Positions 55,734 to 64,000 of a DNA stretch of 64,000 bases are shown in pieces. The stretch lies in assembly GCF_042666435.1 (NCBI RefSeq), contig NZ_JBHTDC010000001.1:1736001-1800000 (forward strand), given 5' to 3'. The position numbers were made by a program, and so were the translations under genes. This DNA comes from Allosphingosinicella sp042666435. Its GTDB lineage: Bacteria; Pseudomonadota; Alphaproteobacteria; Sphingomonadales; Sphingomonadaceae. Each line of letters starts with the position of its first letter. Position 1 is the first letter of the stretch. The notes beneath the pieces are model-generated. The model was not told the origin of the DNA, did no database searches, and was given only the letters and a program-made list of their open reading frames with translations.

Positions 55734-56491
55734 GCGTCGGCCGCGCGCGGCGGATGGCGAAGCGCGCCGGTCGGATCGGCGATCTGGCCGCGATCGAGGC
55801 GGAGGATGTCGGCGCGTCCGACGCGGGAGATGAGATGGACGTCGTGCGTGGCCACCACGACCGTCGTGCCGAGCTTGTTGAGCGCATCGAAGAGATGGAT
55901 GAGGCGGTTGGCCATGTCCGGATCGACGTTGCCGGTGGGCTCGTCGGCGACGAGCAATTCGGGCCGGGCGATGACCGCGCGCGCGATAGCGACGCGCTGC
56001 TGCTCGCCGCCCGACAGGGTCGCCGGCCGGGCGCTGGCGCGGTGGCCAAGCCCGACCCAGGATAGCATCTCGCCGACCGGCGTCTCGAGATCGCGCTCCT
56101 CCACGCCGGCGACCCTGAGCGGCAGCGCGACATTGTCGAACGCGGACAGATGGTGGACGAGACGGAAATCCTGGAAGACGACGCCGATCCGGCGGCGAAA
56201 GCCGGGCAGGCGCTTGCGCGGCATGGTCACGATATCCTCGCCGAACAGCTTGATGAGCCCGCGGCTCGGCCGCTGGGCGAGATAGAGCAATTTCAGCAAG
56301 GAGGTCTTGCCGGCGCCCGACGGCCCGGTGAGGAAGTAGAATCCGCCCTGGCGGAGCGAGAAACTCAAATCGGACAGCGTCTCGGCGCCCGTGCCGTAGC
56401 GCAGGCCGACATTGTCGAACTGGACGATGCTCGTCGCCGCGCTCAGATCCGCCTCCGCTGCTTGGGTCCCACCACGGCCAAGCCATGGCAT
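55730..56491 (-). CDS. ftsE: Cell-division ATP-binding protein FtsE
   Basis: 253-residue ABC ATPase. Walker A GPSGAGKTS (near 55), signature LSGGEQQRVAIARA, Walker B LLVADEPTGNVD and the H-loop ATHDVHLI are intact. The first 22 residues lie outside the conserved start and could be an annotation artefact; a later start cannot be excluded. First gene of ftsE-ftsX-ydcF-plsC. Confidence 0.92.
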   Translation of the reverse strand: MPWLGRGGTQAAEADLSAATSIVQFDNVGLRYGTGAETLSDLSFSLRQGGFYFLTGPSGAGKTSLLKLLYLAQRPSRGLIKLFGEDIVTMPRKRLPGFRRRIGVVFQDFRLVHHLSAFDNVALPLRVAGVEERDLETPVGEMLSWVGLGHRASARPATLSGGEQQRVAIARAVIARPELLVADEPTGNVDPDMANRLIHLFDALNKLGTTVVVATHDVHLISRVGRADILRLDRGQIADPTGALRHPPRAADA

Positions 56492-56591
56492 GGCGGACAG
56501 GCGCCCGTAAACACGGCATTTACTTGCGCCCCACGCCCCGGACGTGCTTAGATTCGCCGGCGCACCAGAGCGTAGGGGCCTGTACGACGAG

Positions 56592-57299
56592 ATGATCCTT
56601 TCCTGTCCCGCCTGCGACACACGTTATGTCGTCCCGGATGGCGCGATCGGAGCGTCCGGGCGCCAGGTCCGCTGTGCCGCGTGCAAGACCAGCTGGTTCC
56701 AGGAGCCGGCGCCTCCCCGCTCCGCCGCGCCGAGACCGACCGGGGATGCTCCGGCGGCTCAGCGCGCGCCCGCTCCGGTAGTCCCCGCTCCGGTCGTCGC
56801 GGTCGCCGAGCCCGAACCGGCTCCGCCGGCCGAAGAATATGATTCCTATGCCGACGATGATTTCCAGCCGCGCCGCAACCCGGCCCGCATGTGGACGATG
56901 GCGGCGATCGCCGCGGCCGTCCTGATGCTCGCGGCGGTGGCGGCCATTTCCTATTTCGGCATTCCCGGCCTCTCCAACGGCTCGGCCGCGGTCGGCCAGG
57001 CCGGCACGAGCCCGCTGCGGATCGAGGTCGTCGGCACGCCCGAGCGGCGGCTGATGGAAAGTGGCAATGAATTGCTCGCCGTGTCCGGCCGCATCGTCAA
57101 TCCGACCGAGCAGATCCAGCGCGTCCCGCAAATCCAGGCCGAGCTCCGCGACGGCCAGGGCCGATTGGTCTATGGCTGGGCGATCTCCGCGCCGGTGGCC
57201 GAGCTTCCGCCGGGAGCGAGCGCCACCTTCAACAGCGCCGAGGTCGACGTGCCGCGCGGCGCCAAGGCGCTGAACCTCAGCTTCGGCCAACCCTCCTGA
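56592..57299 (+). CDS. Zinc-ribbon (MJ0042) protein with membrane helix and DUF3426
   Basis: 235 residues. An MJ0042-type zinc ribbon is at 1-40 (CPACDTRYVVP...CAACKTSWF, four cysteines). A Pro/Ala linker follows (45-95), then one membrane helix (about 111-135) and a periplasmic DUF3426 domain (about 150-235, VSGRIVNPTEQ, PGASATFNS). It is frequent beside ftsE in alphaproteobacteria and is a presumed envelope sensor, with no known function. Start at ATG 56592, the first residue of the zinc ribbon. Confidence 0.85.
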   Translation: MILSCPACDTRYVVPDGAIGASGRQVRCAACKTSWFQEPAPPRSAAPRPTGDAPAAQRAPAPVVPAPVVAVAEPEPAPPAEEYDSYADDDFQPRRNPARMWTMAAIAAAVLMLAAVAAISYFGIPGLSNGSAAVGQAGTSPLRIEVVGTPERRLMESGNELLAVSGRIVNPTEQIQRVPQIQAELRDGQGRLVYGWAISAPVAELPPGASATFNSAEVDVPRGAKALNLSFGQPS

Positions 57300-58400
57300 A
57301 TGCGCATCGGGATCCTCACCGGCGGCGGTGACGTGCCGGGGCTCAACCCGTGCATCCGCTCGATCACCCTCAACGCCGACGATCTGGGCTGGGAGGTGAT
57401 CGGCTTCCGGCGCGGCTGGGAAGGCGTGCTCGCCATCGACCCCGCCGATCCCCGAACGGTCGACGCCAATACGCTGCCGCTTTCCCGCGAAGGCGTGCGC
57501 GGCATCGACCGGATGGGCGGCACCATCCTCCACACGTCGCGCGTCGATCCCCGCACCGTCTCCAGGGGCGACAGCACGGCCCATGTCCTCGACGTTCTGG
57601 AAAAGCTCGGCATCGACGCGATGATCACCCTGGGGGGCGATGGCACTCTGCGTTTCTCCGCCCACCTCGCCGCGCGGGGAATGCCCGTCATCTCGGTCCC
57701 CAAGACGATGGACAATGATGTCTTCGGCACCGATTATTGCATCGGCTTCTCGACGGCGGTCAGCCGCTCGGTCGAGGCGATCAACGCGCTGCGCACGACC
57801 GTCGAGAGCCATGAGCGGATCGGAGTGGTCGAATTGTTCGGCCGGCGGAGCGGCGAGACCGCGTTGCTCGCCGGCTTCCTCGCCCAGGTCGACCGCACGA
57901 TCATCGCCGAAGTGCCGGCCGACCTCGACATCCTCCTGCCCCTTCTCGCCGAGGACAAGGCGTCGAACCCGGCGCATTACGCCATGTGCGTCATCTCCGA
58001 AGGCGCTTCGATCAAGGGCGACGGCGGCGAGGATGACGATCTGTCCCGATCGGCCAGCCAGCGCGGCGATGTCGGCATCGGTCACCGGCTCGGCCAGGCC
58101 ATTTCCGCTCGCCTGGGCAGCGGCGTCGTCAACCAGGAACTCGCTTATCTGATGCGCGCGGGCGAGCCCGACGCGATGGACCGCATGGTCGGGTTCGCGT
58201 TCGGCGGCCTCGCCGTCCAGCTGCTGGCGAGGGGCGAGACGGCGCGGATGGTGACCCTGGCGGACGGCAATTACAGCCATGTGCCGATCGACACCCTGCT
58301 CCACGGCAAGAAATCGGTCGACGTCTCCGGCCTCTACGACCGCGCCACGTATCGCGCCAAATTGATGCGCGTCGAAGGCATGCCGATGTTCCTCTACTGA
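57300..58400 (+). CDS. pfkA: 6-phosphofructokinase (phosphoryl donor uncertain)
   Basis: 366-residue PFK-A family protein. GGGDVPGLN is the nucleotide loop (about 8-16), GGDGT at 112-116 (Gly115, the residue that favours ATP in characterised enzymes), and PKTMDND at 134-140 (Lys135, the residue typical of pyrophosphate-dependent enzymes). The mixed pattern leaves the donor open. The ATG follows the preceding stop codon with no gap (TGAATG). Followed by a terminator and tRNA-Leu. Confidence 0.9.
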   Translation: MRIGILTGGGDVPGLNPCIRSITLNADDLGWEVIGFRRGWEGVLAIDPADPRTVDANTLPLSREGVRGIDRMGGTILHTSRVDPRTVSRGDSTAHVLDVLEKLGIDAMITLGGDGTLRFSAHLAARGMPVISVPKTMDNDVFGTDYCIGFSTAVSRSVEAINALRTTVESHERIGVVELFGRRSGETALLAGFLAQVDRTIIAEVPADLDILLPLLAEDKASNPAHYAMCVISEGASIKGDGGEDDDLSRSASQRGDVGIGHRLGQAISARLGSGVVNQELAYLMRAGEPDAMDRMVGFAFGGLAVQLLARGETARMVTLADGNYSHVPIDTLLHGKKSVDVSGLYDRATYRAKLMRVEGMPMFLY

Positions 58401-58460
58401 CGGCGGAATCGCGGCCATTGCGTCGGCGGAGCGGCTTTGCTAGAGGCACGCGCCTACCGA

Positions 58461-58486
58461 CCGCCGGGGCGATTCCGGCGGTTTTT
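58461..58486 (+). terminator. Intrinsic terminator of pfkA
   Basis: CCGCCGG (58461-58467) pairs with CCGGCGG (58475-58481), loop GGCGATT, followed by five T residues. It lies 60 bases after pfkA and 7 bases before tRNA-Leu. Confidence 0.85.
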
Positions 58487-58492
58487 CAAAGT

Positions 58493-58579
58493 GCGGTCGT
58501 GGCGGAACTGGTAGACGCGCAACGTTGAGGTCGTTGTGTCCGAAAGGACGTGGAAGTTCGAGTCTTCTCGACCGCACCA
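58493..58579 (+). tRNA. tRNA-Leu (anticodon GAG)
   Basis: Complete tRNA. The acceptor stem GCGGTCG pairs with CGACCGC, followed by A and an encoded CCA (58577-58579). The anticodon stem-loop CAACGTTGAGGTCGTTG gives GAG, reading CUC/CUU. A long variable arm (TGTCCGAAAGGACGT) is diagnostic of leucine. T-arm GTTCGAGTC. Confidence 0.96.
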
Positions 58580-58697
58580 GAATCTGAAAGTGGCAGGATT
58601 TGCGCCGCTCCTCCCCATTCCCGGTCACGCAGGTGAATGCGGACGCCAGAGCCGGCGCGCTCCAGAACGTCCGATTGGCTGGAATGCGGACGTTCGC

Positions 58698-58994
58698 CTA
58701 ATGCCCGTATCCGTCGGTGTGGAAGATCGAGCTACCGACTTTGTAGAGAAGCACAACGGCGTTTACGAACACGCCAACCAGTACGGCGATGAAATAGATC
58801 AGCATCTTTCCGCCGCCATCCCCCGGCTCACTCGCGCCTTCGACAACCCCAAGCATCGGAGGAGTAAGGAAGAGGCAATAGGCGCCAATGAGCGCTGCTC
58901 CCCACACCCAAAGTGAGCGCCCTTTCCTTGTCAGCGTGATGGCAGGTCCAAATATTGGCAGAAGCACGACAAGCCAAATTAAAAGCGTCCCCAT
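58698..58994 (-). CDS. Hypothetical membrane protein near tRNA-Leu
   Basis: 98 residues with three hydrophobic helices (about 4-20, 30-50, 66-85) and no family I recognise. The start ATG at 58994 has a strong GGAGGAGGAG ribosome site, so it is likely translated. Base composition is visibly lower in GC than that of neighbours, suggesting acquisition. Confidence 0.6.
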   Translation of the reverse strand: MGTLLIWLVVLLPIFGPAITLTRKGRSLWVWGAALIGAYCLFLTPPMLGVVEGASEPGDGGGKMLIYFIAVLVGVFVNAVVLLYKVGSSIFHTDGYGH

Positions 58995-59157
58995 CGGCTC
59001 TCCTCCTCCGGCCAGACTAGGCTTGTGGGAAATGTCCGCAATACGTGTTTTCAGGAGCTGAGGATGCCGATGTAATGACCTGGTTGGAGGCCCCAGTCGC
59101 TCACAAAGGTGCTAGGTTCGTTTGCCAAACGCGTTTGGGTCGTTATGCCTCGTTTTT

Positions 59158-59508
59158 ATGAAGTATCTGATGATCATAGGCCTGGCGGCAAGTTCGGGAG
59201 CCTGTGTGTCAGGAATGTCTACCCGATCGACCAGTGCCATCTACGAGGAGGCGCTCATGATTGGCTTCGTGTCCTCGCGGTGCGGTGCTGCTGACACATT
59301 TGAACTACATCTCCGTCTGGAGCCGCTCAAGCCTTGGTTGGAGGGGGAAATTGGCAGAGAGCAGGTGCTGGAAACTCAAGATCGTATCGAGGACAATAGA
59401 TCCAGCATTCGTTTCATAAGCTGTCCGACTGATGAGGAACGTCGAAGTGCGAAGCGGGCACTGGAGAAGCTGGTGGGCGAGTTGGAAAACCGTGCAAAAC
59501 TTCAATAG
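59158..59508 (+). CDS. Hypothetical exported protein near tRNA-Leu
   Basis: 116 residues. The N terminus MKYLMIIGLAASSGACVSG looks like a signal peptide or weak lipoprotein signal (SGAC, poor lipobox). The mature part is helical, with Cys at three further positions. No family recognised; GC content is lower than surrounding genes and codon use differs. ATG at 59158 lacks a strong ribosome site. Confidence 0.5.
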   Translation: MKYLMIIGLAASSGACVSGMSTRSTSAIYEEALMIGFVSSRCGAADTFELHLRLEPLKPWLEGEIGREQVLETQDRIEDNRSSIRFISCPTDEERRSAKRALEKLVGELENRAKLQ

Positions 59509-59732
59509 GGCGTGACCCTAACAATCTTCGATCAGGTCGAATTCGGACGTTGACGATAGCGGGCGGAGCGAGGGCGCCGTCGAAACTCCGCCAAGGAGCG
59601 CGCCCGAGCCTGCCCATCCCCCTCCGCCAAGTCGCGCCAGACGACTTTCATCGCCCGCGCCGCGCCCCTCGGGCGCGCCTCGTCGCCTTCTTCTTGTGAG
59701 GCCGCGTGTCTGGCCCTATCGGGTGGAGCCCA

Positions 59733-61874
59733 ATGGCCAGTAAAGCTTCCTCTCCCGTCAAGCGGACGTTCGTCACCCTCCTCAAGATAGGCGCTTATGC
59801 GGCCGTGGTCGGCCTCGTCGCCCTGGTCGTCGCGGTCAGCATCGCGATGAGCCAGCTGCCAAGCTATCAGGAGCTCATCCGCCGCGACGATCTCGGCCAG
59901 ATGATCCGGGTCCGCGCCAATGACGGCACCGTTATCGTATCGCTCGGACCCAGCTTCGGCGAATGGCTGAGCTACAATGAGATTCCGCCGATCATGCGCG
60001 AGGCGATGATCGCGGTCGAGGACCGGCGTTTCCAATCGCATCCCGGCGTCGATCCGATCGGCATCGCCCGCGCGGTCAAGGTGCGGGTCGACCGCGGCTC
60101 CTGGGTCCAGGGCGGATCGACCATCACCCAGCAGCTCGCCCGCAACATCTTCCTCACCAACAACCGCACCTTCGGCCGCAAGGTCAAGGAAGCGATCCTG
60201 GCGCTGGCGCTGGAACGCCGCTTCTCCAAGGAGCAGATACTCGAACTCTACCTCAACCGCGTCTATTTCGGCGGCGGCGCCTATGGCATCGACGCCGCAT
60301 CCCGCCGCTTCTTCGGGCACAGCGCCGAGGAATTGAGCCTGTCCGAGGCCGCGATCATCGCCGGCCTGGTCAAGGCGCCGTCCAATTATTCGCCGACCGC
60401 CGACGCCGAAGCCGCCCGCGACCGCGCCGAGGTGGTGATCGGCCTGATGCGCGAGAACGGCACGATCAGCGCCGCCGAAGCGGCCGCGGCGGCGCCGGCC
60501 GAGGTTAAATTGGTGCCGACGCCCAAGCAGAACAGCGTCCGCTACTTCACCGACTGGGCCTTGCCGCAGCTCGACATGCTGATCGACGAGACGGTGGCGC
60601 CAATCGATGTCTGGACGACGCTCGATCTCGACATGCAGCGATCGGCGGATCAGGCGATCAACGCCAACACGCCCGCCGGAGCGCAGGGCGCATTGGTCGC
60701 GCTCGACCGCGGCGGCGCGGTGCGGGCGATGGTCGGCGGCCGCGACTATGTGACCTCGCTCTACAACCGCGCCACCCAGGCGACGCGCCAGCCGGGCTCG
60801 TCCTTCAAATTGTTCACCTATCTCGCCGCGCTCGAAGCCGGCTATGCGCCGGGCGACGTCGTCGTCGACGAGCCGGTGACGATCAACGGCTGGACGCCGC
60901 GCAACAGCAGCCGCAGCCATTCGGGCGCGGTGACGATCCGCGAGGCCTTCGCCCGGTCGATCAATACCATCGCCGCCAAGCTCGGCCAGGAGGTCGGCTT
61001 CCGCACCGTCGCCGACATGGCGCAGCGCTTCGGCATCACCACCGAGGTCAATACCCACCCTTCGATGGTGCTCGGCACGTCGGACGTGCGGCTGATCGAC
61101 ATGACTCGCGCCTTCGCCTCCGTCGCGCAGAAGGGCGTGGCGGTGGTTCCCTATGGCATCCGCCGCGTCACCACGGCCGAGGGCGAATTGCTCTACGAGC
61201 ATCAGGTCGACGAATCGCGGGTGCTGGTCGCCCCCTGGGTGGCCGCGCAGATGACCGACCTGCTCCAGGCCGCGGTGATGACCGGGACCGGACGCGCCGC
61301 ACAGATCGGCCGGCCCGTCGCCGGCAAGACCGGCACGACCAGTTCCAACAAGGACGGCTGGTTCATCGGCTTTTCGAGCGGCCTCACGACCGGCGTCTGG
61401 ATGGGCCGCGACGACGCCAAGGCGTTGCCCGGCCTCCAGGGCGGCCGCGCGCCGGCCGGCGCCTTCCACGATTTCATGGTCAAGGCGGTCGCCGACAGGT
61501 CTGTCGAGAATTTCGAGATCGAAGTGGCCTTGCCGGACTGGCAGATCGAGCCCGACGAGGAGGTCTGGTTCGAAGCGCCGGACGAGTACATGATGGTCGA
61601 CGAGAATGGCAATCCGCTCGGCCCGCCGCCCGGTGTTGGCCTGCCCTTCCCGGAGCCGGGGACCGTCGATCCCGGCCTTGCCGACCCTTCGTCGCGGGAC
61701 GATCAGCTGGATCAGGACTGGCTCGACCGCGCCGTCGGCCGCGACCGTCCGCCGCCGCGCGAACCGCCGCCGCCGCCCCGAAGGCAGGGGAGTTTGCCGC
61801 CGCTGCCGCAGCAGCGCCAGTCAGTTCCGCCGGCCGAGCCGGTGGAGAGAGGCGCCGTTCCGCCGCAGCCATGA
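59733..61874 (+). CDS. mrcA: Class A penicillin-binding protein 1a
   Basis: 713-residue bifunctional peptidoglycan synthase. It has an N-terminal anchor (about 16-41), a glycosyltransferase GT51 domain (catalytic Glu96 in AVEDRRF, GGSTITQQLARN) and a transpeptidase domain. The transpeptidase carries the SxxK box Ser356-Lys359 (SSFK), SIN at 409-411 and KTGTT at 532-536. A long acidic then Pro-rich tail (about 590-713) is unusual for the E. coli enzyme. ATG at 59733 with GGTGGAG upstream. Confidence 0.95.
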   Translation: MASKASSPVKRTFVTLLKIGAYAAVVGLVALVVAVSIAMSQLPSYQELIRRDDLGQMIRVRANDGTVIVSLGPSFGEWLSYNEIPPIMREAMIAVEDRRFQSHPGVDPIGIARAVKVRVDRGSWVQGGSTITQQLARNIFLTNNRTFGRKVKEAILALALERRFSKEQILELYLNRVYFGGGAYGIDAASRRFFGHSAEELSLSEAAIIAGLVKAPSNYSPTADAEAARDRAEVVIGLMRENGTISAAEAAAAAPAEVKLVPTPKQNSVRYFTDWALPQLDMLIDETVAPIDVWTTLDLDMQRSADQAINANTPAGAQGALVALDRGGAVRAMVGGRDYVTSLYNRATQATRQPGSSFKLFTYLAALEAGYAPGDVVVDEPVTINGWTPRNSSRSHSGAVTIREAFARSINTIAAKLGQEVGFRTVADMAQRFGITTEVNTHPSMVLGTSDVRLIDMTRAFASVAQKGVAVVPYGIRRVTTAEGELLYEHQVDESRVLVAPWVAAQMTDLLQAAVMTGTGRAAQIGRPVAGKTGTTSSNKDGWFIGFSSGLTTGVWMGRDDAKALPGLQGGRAPAGAFHDFMVKAVADRSVENFEIEVALPDWQIEPDEEVWFEAPDEYMMVDENGNPLGPPPGVGLPFPEPGTVDPGLADPSSRDDQLDQDWLDRAVGRDRPPPREPPPPPRRQGSLPPLPQQRQSVPPAEPVERGAVPPQP

Positions 61875-62528
61875 TCGCGCCGGCTTCGGATCGGCTTCGA
61901 ACAAAGTCTGGACGAGGGCGTGGAATTCCGGGCCGTGATTCATATGGACGCGGTGCGCCACCTCGTGCGCCACGGTCGCGCGGCGCACCCATTCAGGCGC
62001 CAGGATGAGCCGCCAGCTGTAGCGGATCGCGCCCGATTCGGAGCAGCTCCCCCAGCGCGACAGCGGATCGCCGACGCCCACCCGCGCCACCGTCACGCCC
62101 GCCTTGCCAGCATACTCGCGAGTCTCGCGATCGAGGACGATGCCGGCGTGCCGCCGCAGCCAGCGCAGCAGCCGCGGCTCCAGCGTCTCGGCCGGTCCGC
62201 CGGTCACTATGCGCCCCGGTTCGATCCGGACGGTGCGCGCGGCATCCGGGCGCCAGTCGATCCTGTGGGGCAGGCCGTAGAGCGGAAGCTCGCCGCCATC
62301 GGCGATCCCCACCGGCGGCGGCACGTCGGCGAGCGCGGCCTCGATCCAGGCGCGCTGCCCGGCCGCCCAGTCGAGCGCCCTTTTCCGCGACACGCCGCGC
62401 GGCACCGTCAGCATGACCGCGCCGGTGCGCGGATCGACCCGCAGCCGCAGGACCCGCGCGCGCGCCGAAGGTTTGACGATCAGGCCGGCGCTGATGCCGC
62501 CGGCCTCGAAACGCAGCTCAGAGTTCAC
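61821..62528 (-). CDS. M48/YgjP-type metallopeptidase
   Basis: 235 residues of the DUF45/YgjP family with the zinc motif HEVAH followed by the third ligand in HMNHGPEFH (near 200). WGSCSESGAIRYSWRL is the family block. The GTG at 62528 overlaps ycgN by 11 bases. The C terminus overlaps the convergent mrcA by 54 bases. Function unknown; family contains putative peptidases. Confidence 0.85.
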   Translation of the reverse strand: MNSELRFEAGGISAGLIVKPSARARVLRLRVDPRTGAVMLTVPRGVSRKRALDWAAGQRAWIEAALADVPPPVGIADGGELPLYGLPHRIDWRPDAARTVRIEPGRIVTGGPAETLEPRLLRWLRRHAGIVLDRETREYAGKAGVTVARVGVGDPLSRWGSCSESGAIRYSWRLILAPEWVRRATVAHEVAHRVHMNHGPEFHALVQTLFEADPKPARSWLRRNGASLHRLGRRN

Positions 62529-62949
62529 GGTCGACGAGGTGGTGCTCGAGATCGCCCGCCTCGTCCTCGGCCACCGTCCAGCCGCGCACCGACATGCCGG
62601 CGGCGTGCACGCTCTCCCGGTCACCGCTGACCAGATAATGCCAATCGGGCAGCGGCTCGCCCGCCTCGCGAAGGCGATAGGCGCAGGTCGAAGGCAGCCA
62701 GGAGAGCGAACCGACCTTTTCGGGTGTCAGCCGTACGCAATCGGGCACCAGCGCCTTGCGTCCCTTGTAATGCGAGCAGCGGCAGGTCGCCCGGTCGAGC
62801 AACTTGCAGGCGATATTGGTCGGATGGATCTGGCCGGTATCCTCGTCCTCGACCTTGTGCAGGCAGCATTTGCCGCAGCCGTCGCACAGCGCCTCCCACT
62901 CGGCCCGGCTCAGCTCGGCCAGCGGCTTCTCCCAGAAGCGTTCGCTCAT
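62518..62949 (-). CDS. ycgN: YcgN/UPF0260 cysteine-cluster protein
   Basis: 143 residues. Conserved cysteines in LCDGCGKCCLHK, CKLLDRATCRCSHYK and STCAYR suggest a metal- or Fe-S-binding site. N terminus FWEKPLAELSRAEWEALCDGCG is typical. ATGA overlap with the SCO gene gives translational coupling. Function not established. Confidence 0.88.
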   Translation of the reverse strand: MSERFWEKPLAELSRAEWEALCDGCGKCCLHKVEDEDTGQIHPTNIACKLLDRATCRCSHYKGRKALVPDCVRLTPEKVGSLSWLPSTCAYRLREAGEPLPDWHYLVSGDRESVHAAGMSVRGWTVAEDEAGDLEHHLVDREL

Positions 62950-63539
62950 TTCACCCAAGTCTTCAGCTCCTCGACGAAGGCCTCGACTCCCTGGTCGTGC
63001 GGGACGATGGCGATCGGCTCGCCCTGCGGCCCGAACAGCATGGCGATGCGCGAATGGTTGACGAGATAGCCGTCCGTGCCGGGGGTCGGCTCCTCCATAT
63101 AATAGACGCCATGGCTCTTCGCCACGTCAGCGATCTGCTCGGGCGTTCCGGTGAGGCCGATCAGGCGCGGGTGGAACGCGGCGACGAACTCCTTCAGCAC
63201 CGCCGGCGTATCGCGCTCGGGATCGACGGTGATGAAGATCGGCTGCACCTTCGCCGCCACGGCCGGAGCCTCCTTCTCGAGCTGGCGCAGGCCCTGTCCG
63301 ATCAGTTGCAGATCGACCGGACAGACGTCCGGGCAATAAGTGAAGCCGAAATAGACGAGCCGGTAGCGGCCGGCGAAGTCGGTGTCGCTCACCTGTCGGC
63401 CGTCCTGGTCGGTGAGTGTGAACGGTCCCCCGATCGACGCGCCCTGGAGCGGCGGACTTTCGCTCGGCTGGGGCGAGCAGGCGCCGACGATCAGGGACAA
63501 AAGCAAAGCGGCGAGGGCGAGGAAGCGGTTTTCGTTCAT
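62946..63539 (-). CDS. SCO1/SenC copper chaperone
   Basis: 197-residue lipoprotein (lipobox VGAC, Cys21) of the SCO family that delivers copper to cytochrome oxidase CuA. The thioredoxin-fold copper site is CPDVC (69-73), with the third ligand His in the VNHSRIAML segment (near 155). Strong GGAGG site. No cox genes nearby. Confidence 0.92.
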   Translation of the reverse strand: MNENRFLALAALLLSLIVGACSPQPSESPPLQGASIGGPFTLTDQDGRQVSDTDFAGRYRLVYFGFTYCPDVCPVDLQLIGQGLRQLEKEAPAVAAKVQPIFITVDPERDTPAVLKEFVAAFHPRLIGLTGTPEQIADVAKSHGVYYMEEPTPGTDGYLVNHSRIAMLFGPQGEPIAIVPHDQGVEAFVEELKTWVK

Positions 63540-63595
63540 GGCGCCTCCAGCCTTGCTTTGCTATGACCCCGGGATCAAGCCGACATAGCGGGGAA

Positions 63596-64000
63596 ATGCA
63601 CGTGAGCCGTAAATTCAGCGCCCTTTGGGGAGCCGCCATCGCCTTCAGCCTGGTGGCGGCGCCCGCCGCGGCCCAGAGAGTCTCGGACGGCTACGCCTTC
63701 CTCAAGGCGGTCAAGGATCGCGACGGGGCGGCGGCGACGAACCTCGTCGCGACACCCGGCTCCGTCATCATCAATTCCACCGAACGCGATACCGGCGACG
63801 GCGCGCTCCATATCATCGTGCGCGAACGCGATCTCACCTGGCTCGGCTTCCTGCTCGGCAAGGACGCCAGGGTAGACCTCCAGAACGACCAGGGCGACAC
63901 GCCGCTCGCGCTCGCCGCGCAGATCGGCTGGGTCGAGGGGGCGCAGGTGCTGCTCGGCACCCGCGCCAGCGTCGACCTCGCGAACAATCGCGGCGAAACG
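63596..64000 (+). CDS. Ankyrin-repeat protein, 5' part (runs off right edge)
   Basis: The first 135 residues of an exported ankyrin protein. A signal peptide ends near AAPAAAQ. Ankyrin-like units follow: DGYAFLKAVKDRD, GDGALHIIVRERDLTWLGFLLGKDARVDLQND and GDTPLALAAQIGWVEGAQVLLGTRASVDLANN. ATG at 63596 or the GTG two codons later; both are in frame. Divergent from the SCO gene. Confidence 0.85.
   Translation, partial: MHVSRKFSALWGAAIAFSLVAAPAAAQRVSDGYAFLKAVKDRDGAAATNLVATPGSVIINSTERDTGDGALHIIVRERDLTWLGFLLGKDARVDLQNDQGDTPLALAAQIGWVEGAQVLLGTRASVDLANNRGET

Noticed and set aside
58579..59600. Attachment-site duplication of the tRNA-Leu 3' end
   Set aside because: No second copy of the tRNA end was found before mrcA.
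59580..59660. 39-residue minus-strand frame starting MKVVWRDLA
   Set aside because: Possible small gene, but no ribosome site and its C-terminal part is Arg-rich low-complexity sequence.
59532..61469. 645-residue open frame antisense to mrcA
   Set aside because: Long antisense frames are expected in high-GC coding DNA; this one has no recognisable motif, and the sense frame encodes a complete penicillin-binding protein.

Overview
The window is high-GC chromosomal DNA, almost certainly from a sphingomonad (Alphaproteobacteria, Sphingomonadales). The basis is gene order and family membership: sdhB-zapE-mdh-sucD-sucA-sucB-lpd on one strand, EipA/DUF1134, COQ9, a DUF3426 zinc-ribbon protein, an HTH-fused RibB, a carboxypeptidase-regulatory-domain TonB receptor, and many of the interspersed palindromic repeats common in this group. 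This placement is inferred from the proteins; no 16S gene is present.

Layout. 1-2.4 kb: the N-terminal part of a TonB-dependent receptor running off the left edge, remnants of two different insertion sequences, and tRNA-Ser(GCU). 2.5-6.1 kb: eipA-like gene, pyrC, ygfZ, a cyclase-family gene and a small membrane protein. 6.1-33.7 kb, mostly minus strand: central carbon metabolism, i.e. acnA, a lipoprotein, lpd, sucB, sucA, sucD, mdh, zapE, sdhB, then sdhA and sdhDC. The succinate dehydrogenase genes lie in three separate pieces. Between sdhB and sdhA sit an ATP-grasp ligase and a divergent PLP enzyme, creD, a metallo-beta-lactamase-fold protein, a HicBA-type toxin-antitoxin pair and a GIY-YIG protein. 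Between sdhA and sdhDC sits a complete type III restriction-modification system (mod-res) on the opposite strand. sucC is not in the window.

33.8-43.5 kb: cytochrome c-FTR1 iron permease with a Fur-like box, COQ9, a DMT exporter, the riboflavin genes ribH, HTH-ribBX, ribE and ribD, a small membrane protein, tonB and gltX. 43.6-49.1 kb: prs, a VOC protein, rpmI-rplT, DUF4170, and isocitrate lyase aceA divergent from its probable RamB/ScfR-type regulator. 49-58.6 kb: DUF5996, pheS-pheT, the overlapping ftsE-ftsX-ydcF-plsC operon, a zinc-ribbon/DUF3426 protein, a phosphofructokinase and tRNA-Leu(GAG). 58.6-64 kb: two orphan genes of lower GC, a class A penicillin-binding protein, an M48-type metallopeptidase, ycgN, a SCO protein and the start of an ankyrin-repeat protein.

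How it fits together: the core is a TCA-cycle block (aconitase, 2-oxoglutarate dehydrogenase, succinyl-CoA ligase alpha, succinate dehydrogenase, malate dehydrogenase) plus the glyoxylate enzyme AceA. Accessory defence-type genes have been inserted into it. Palindromic repeats occupy many intergenic gaps, and one has inserted in frame inside ygfZ. The best candidates for something new are the divergent ATP-grasp/PLP pair, the defence insertion that splits the sdh operon, the in-frame palindrome in ygfZ and the N-terminally shortened SucA.
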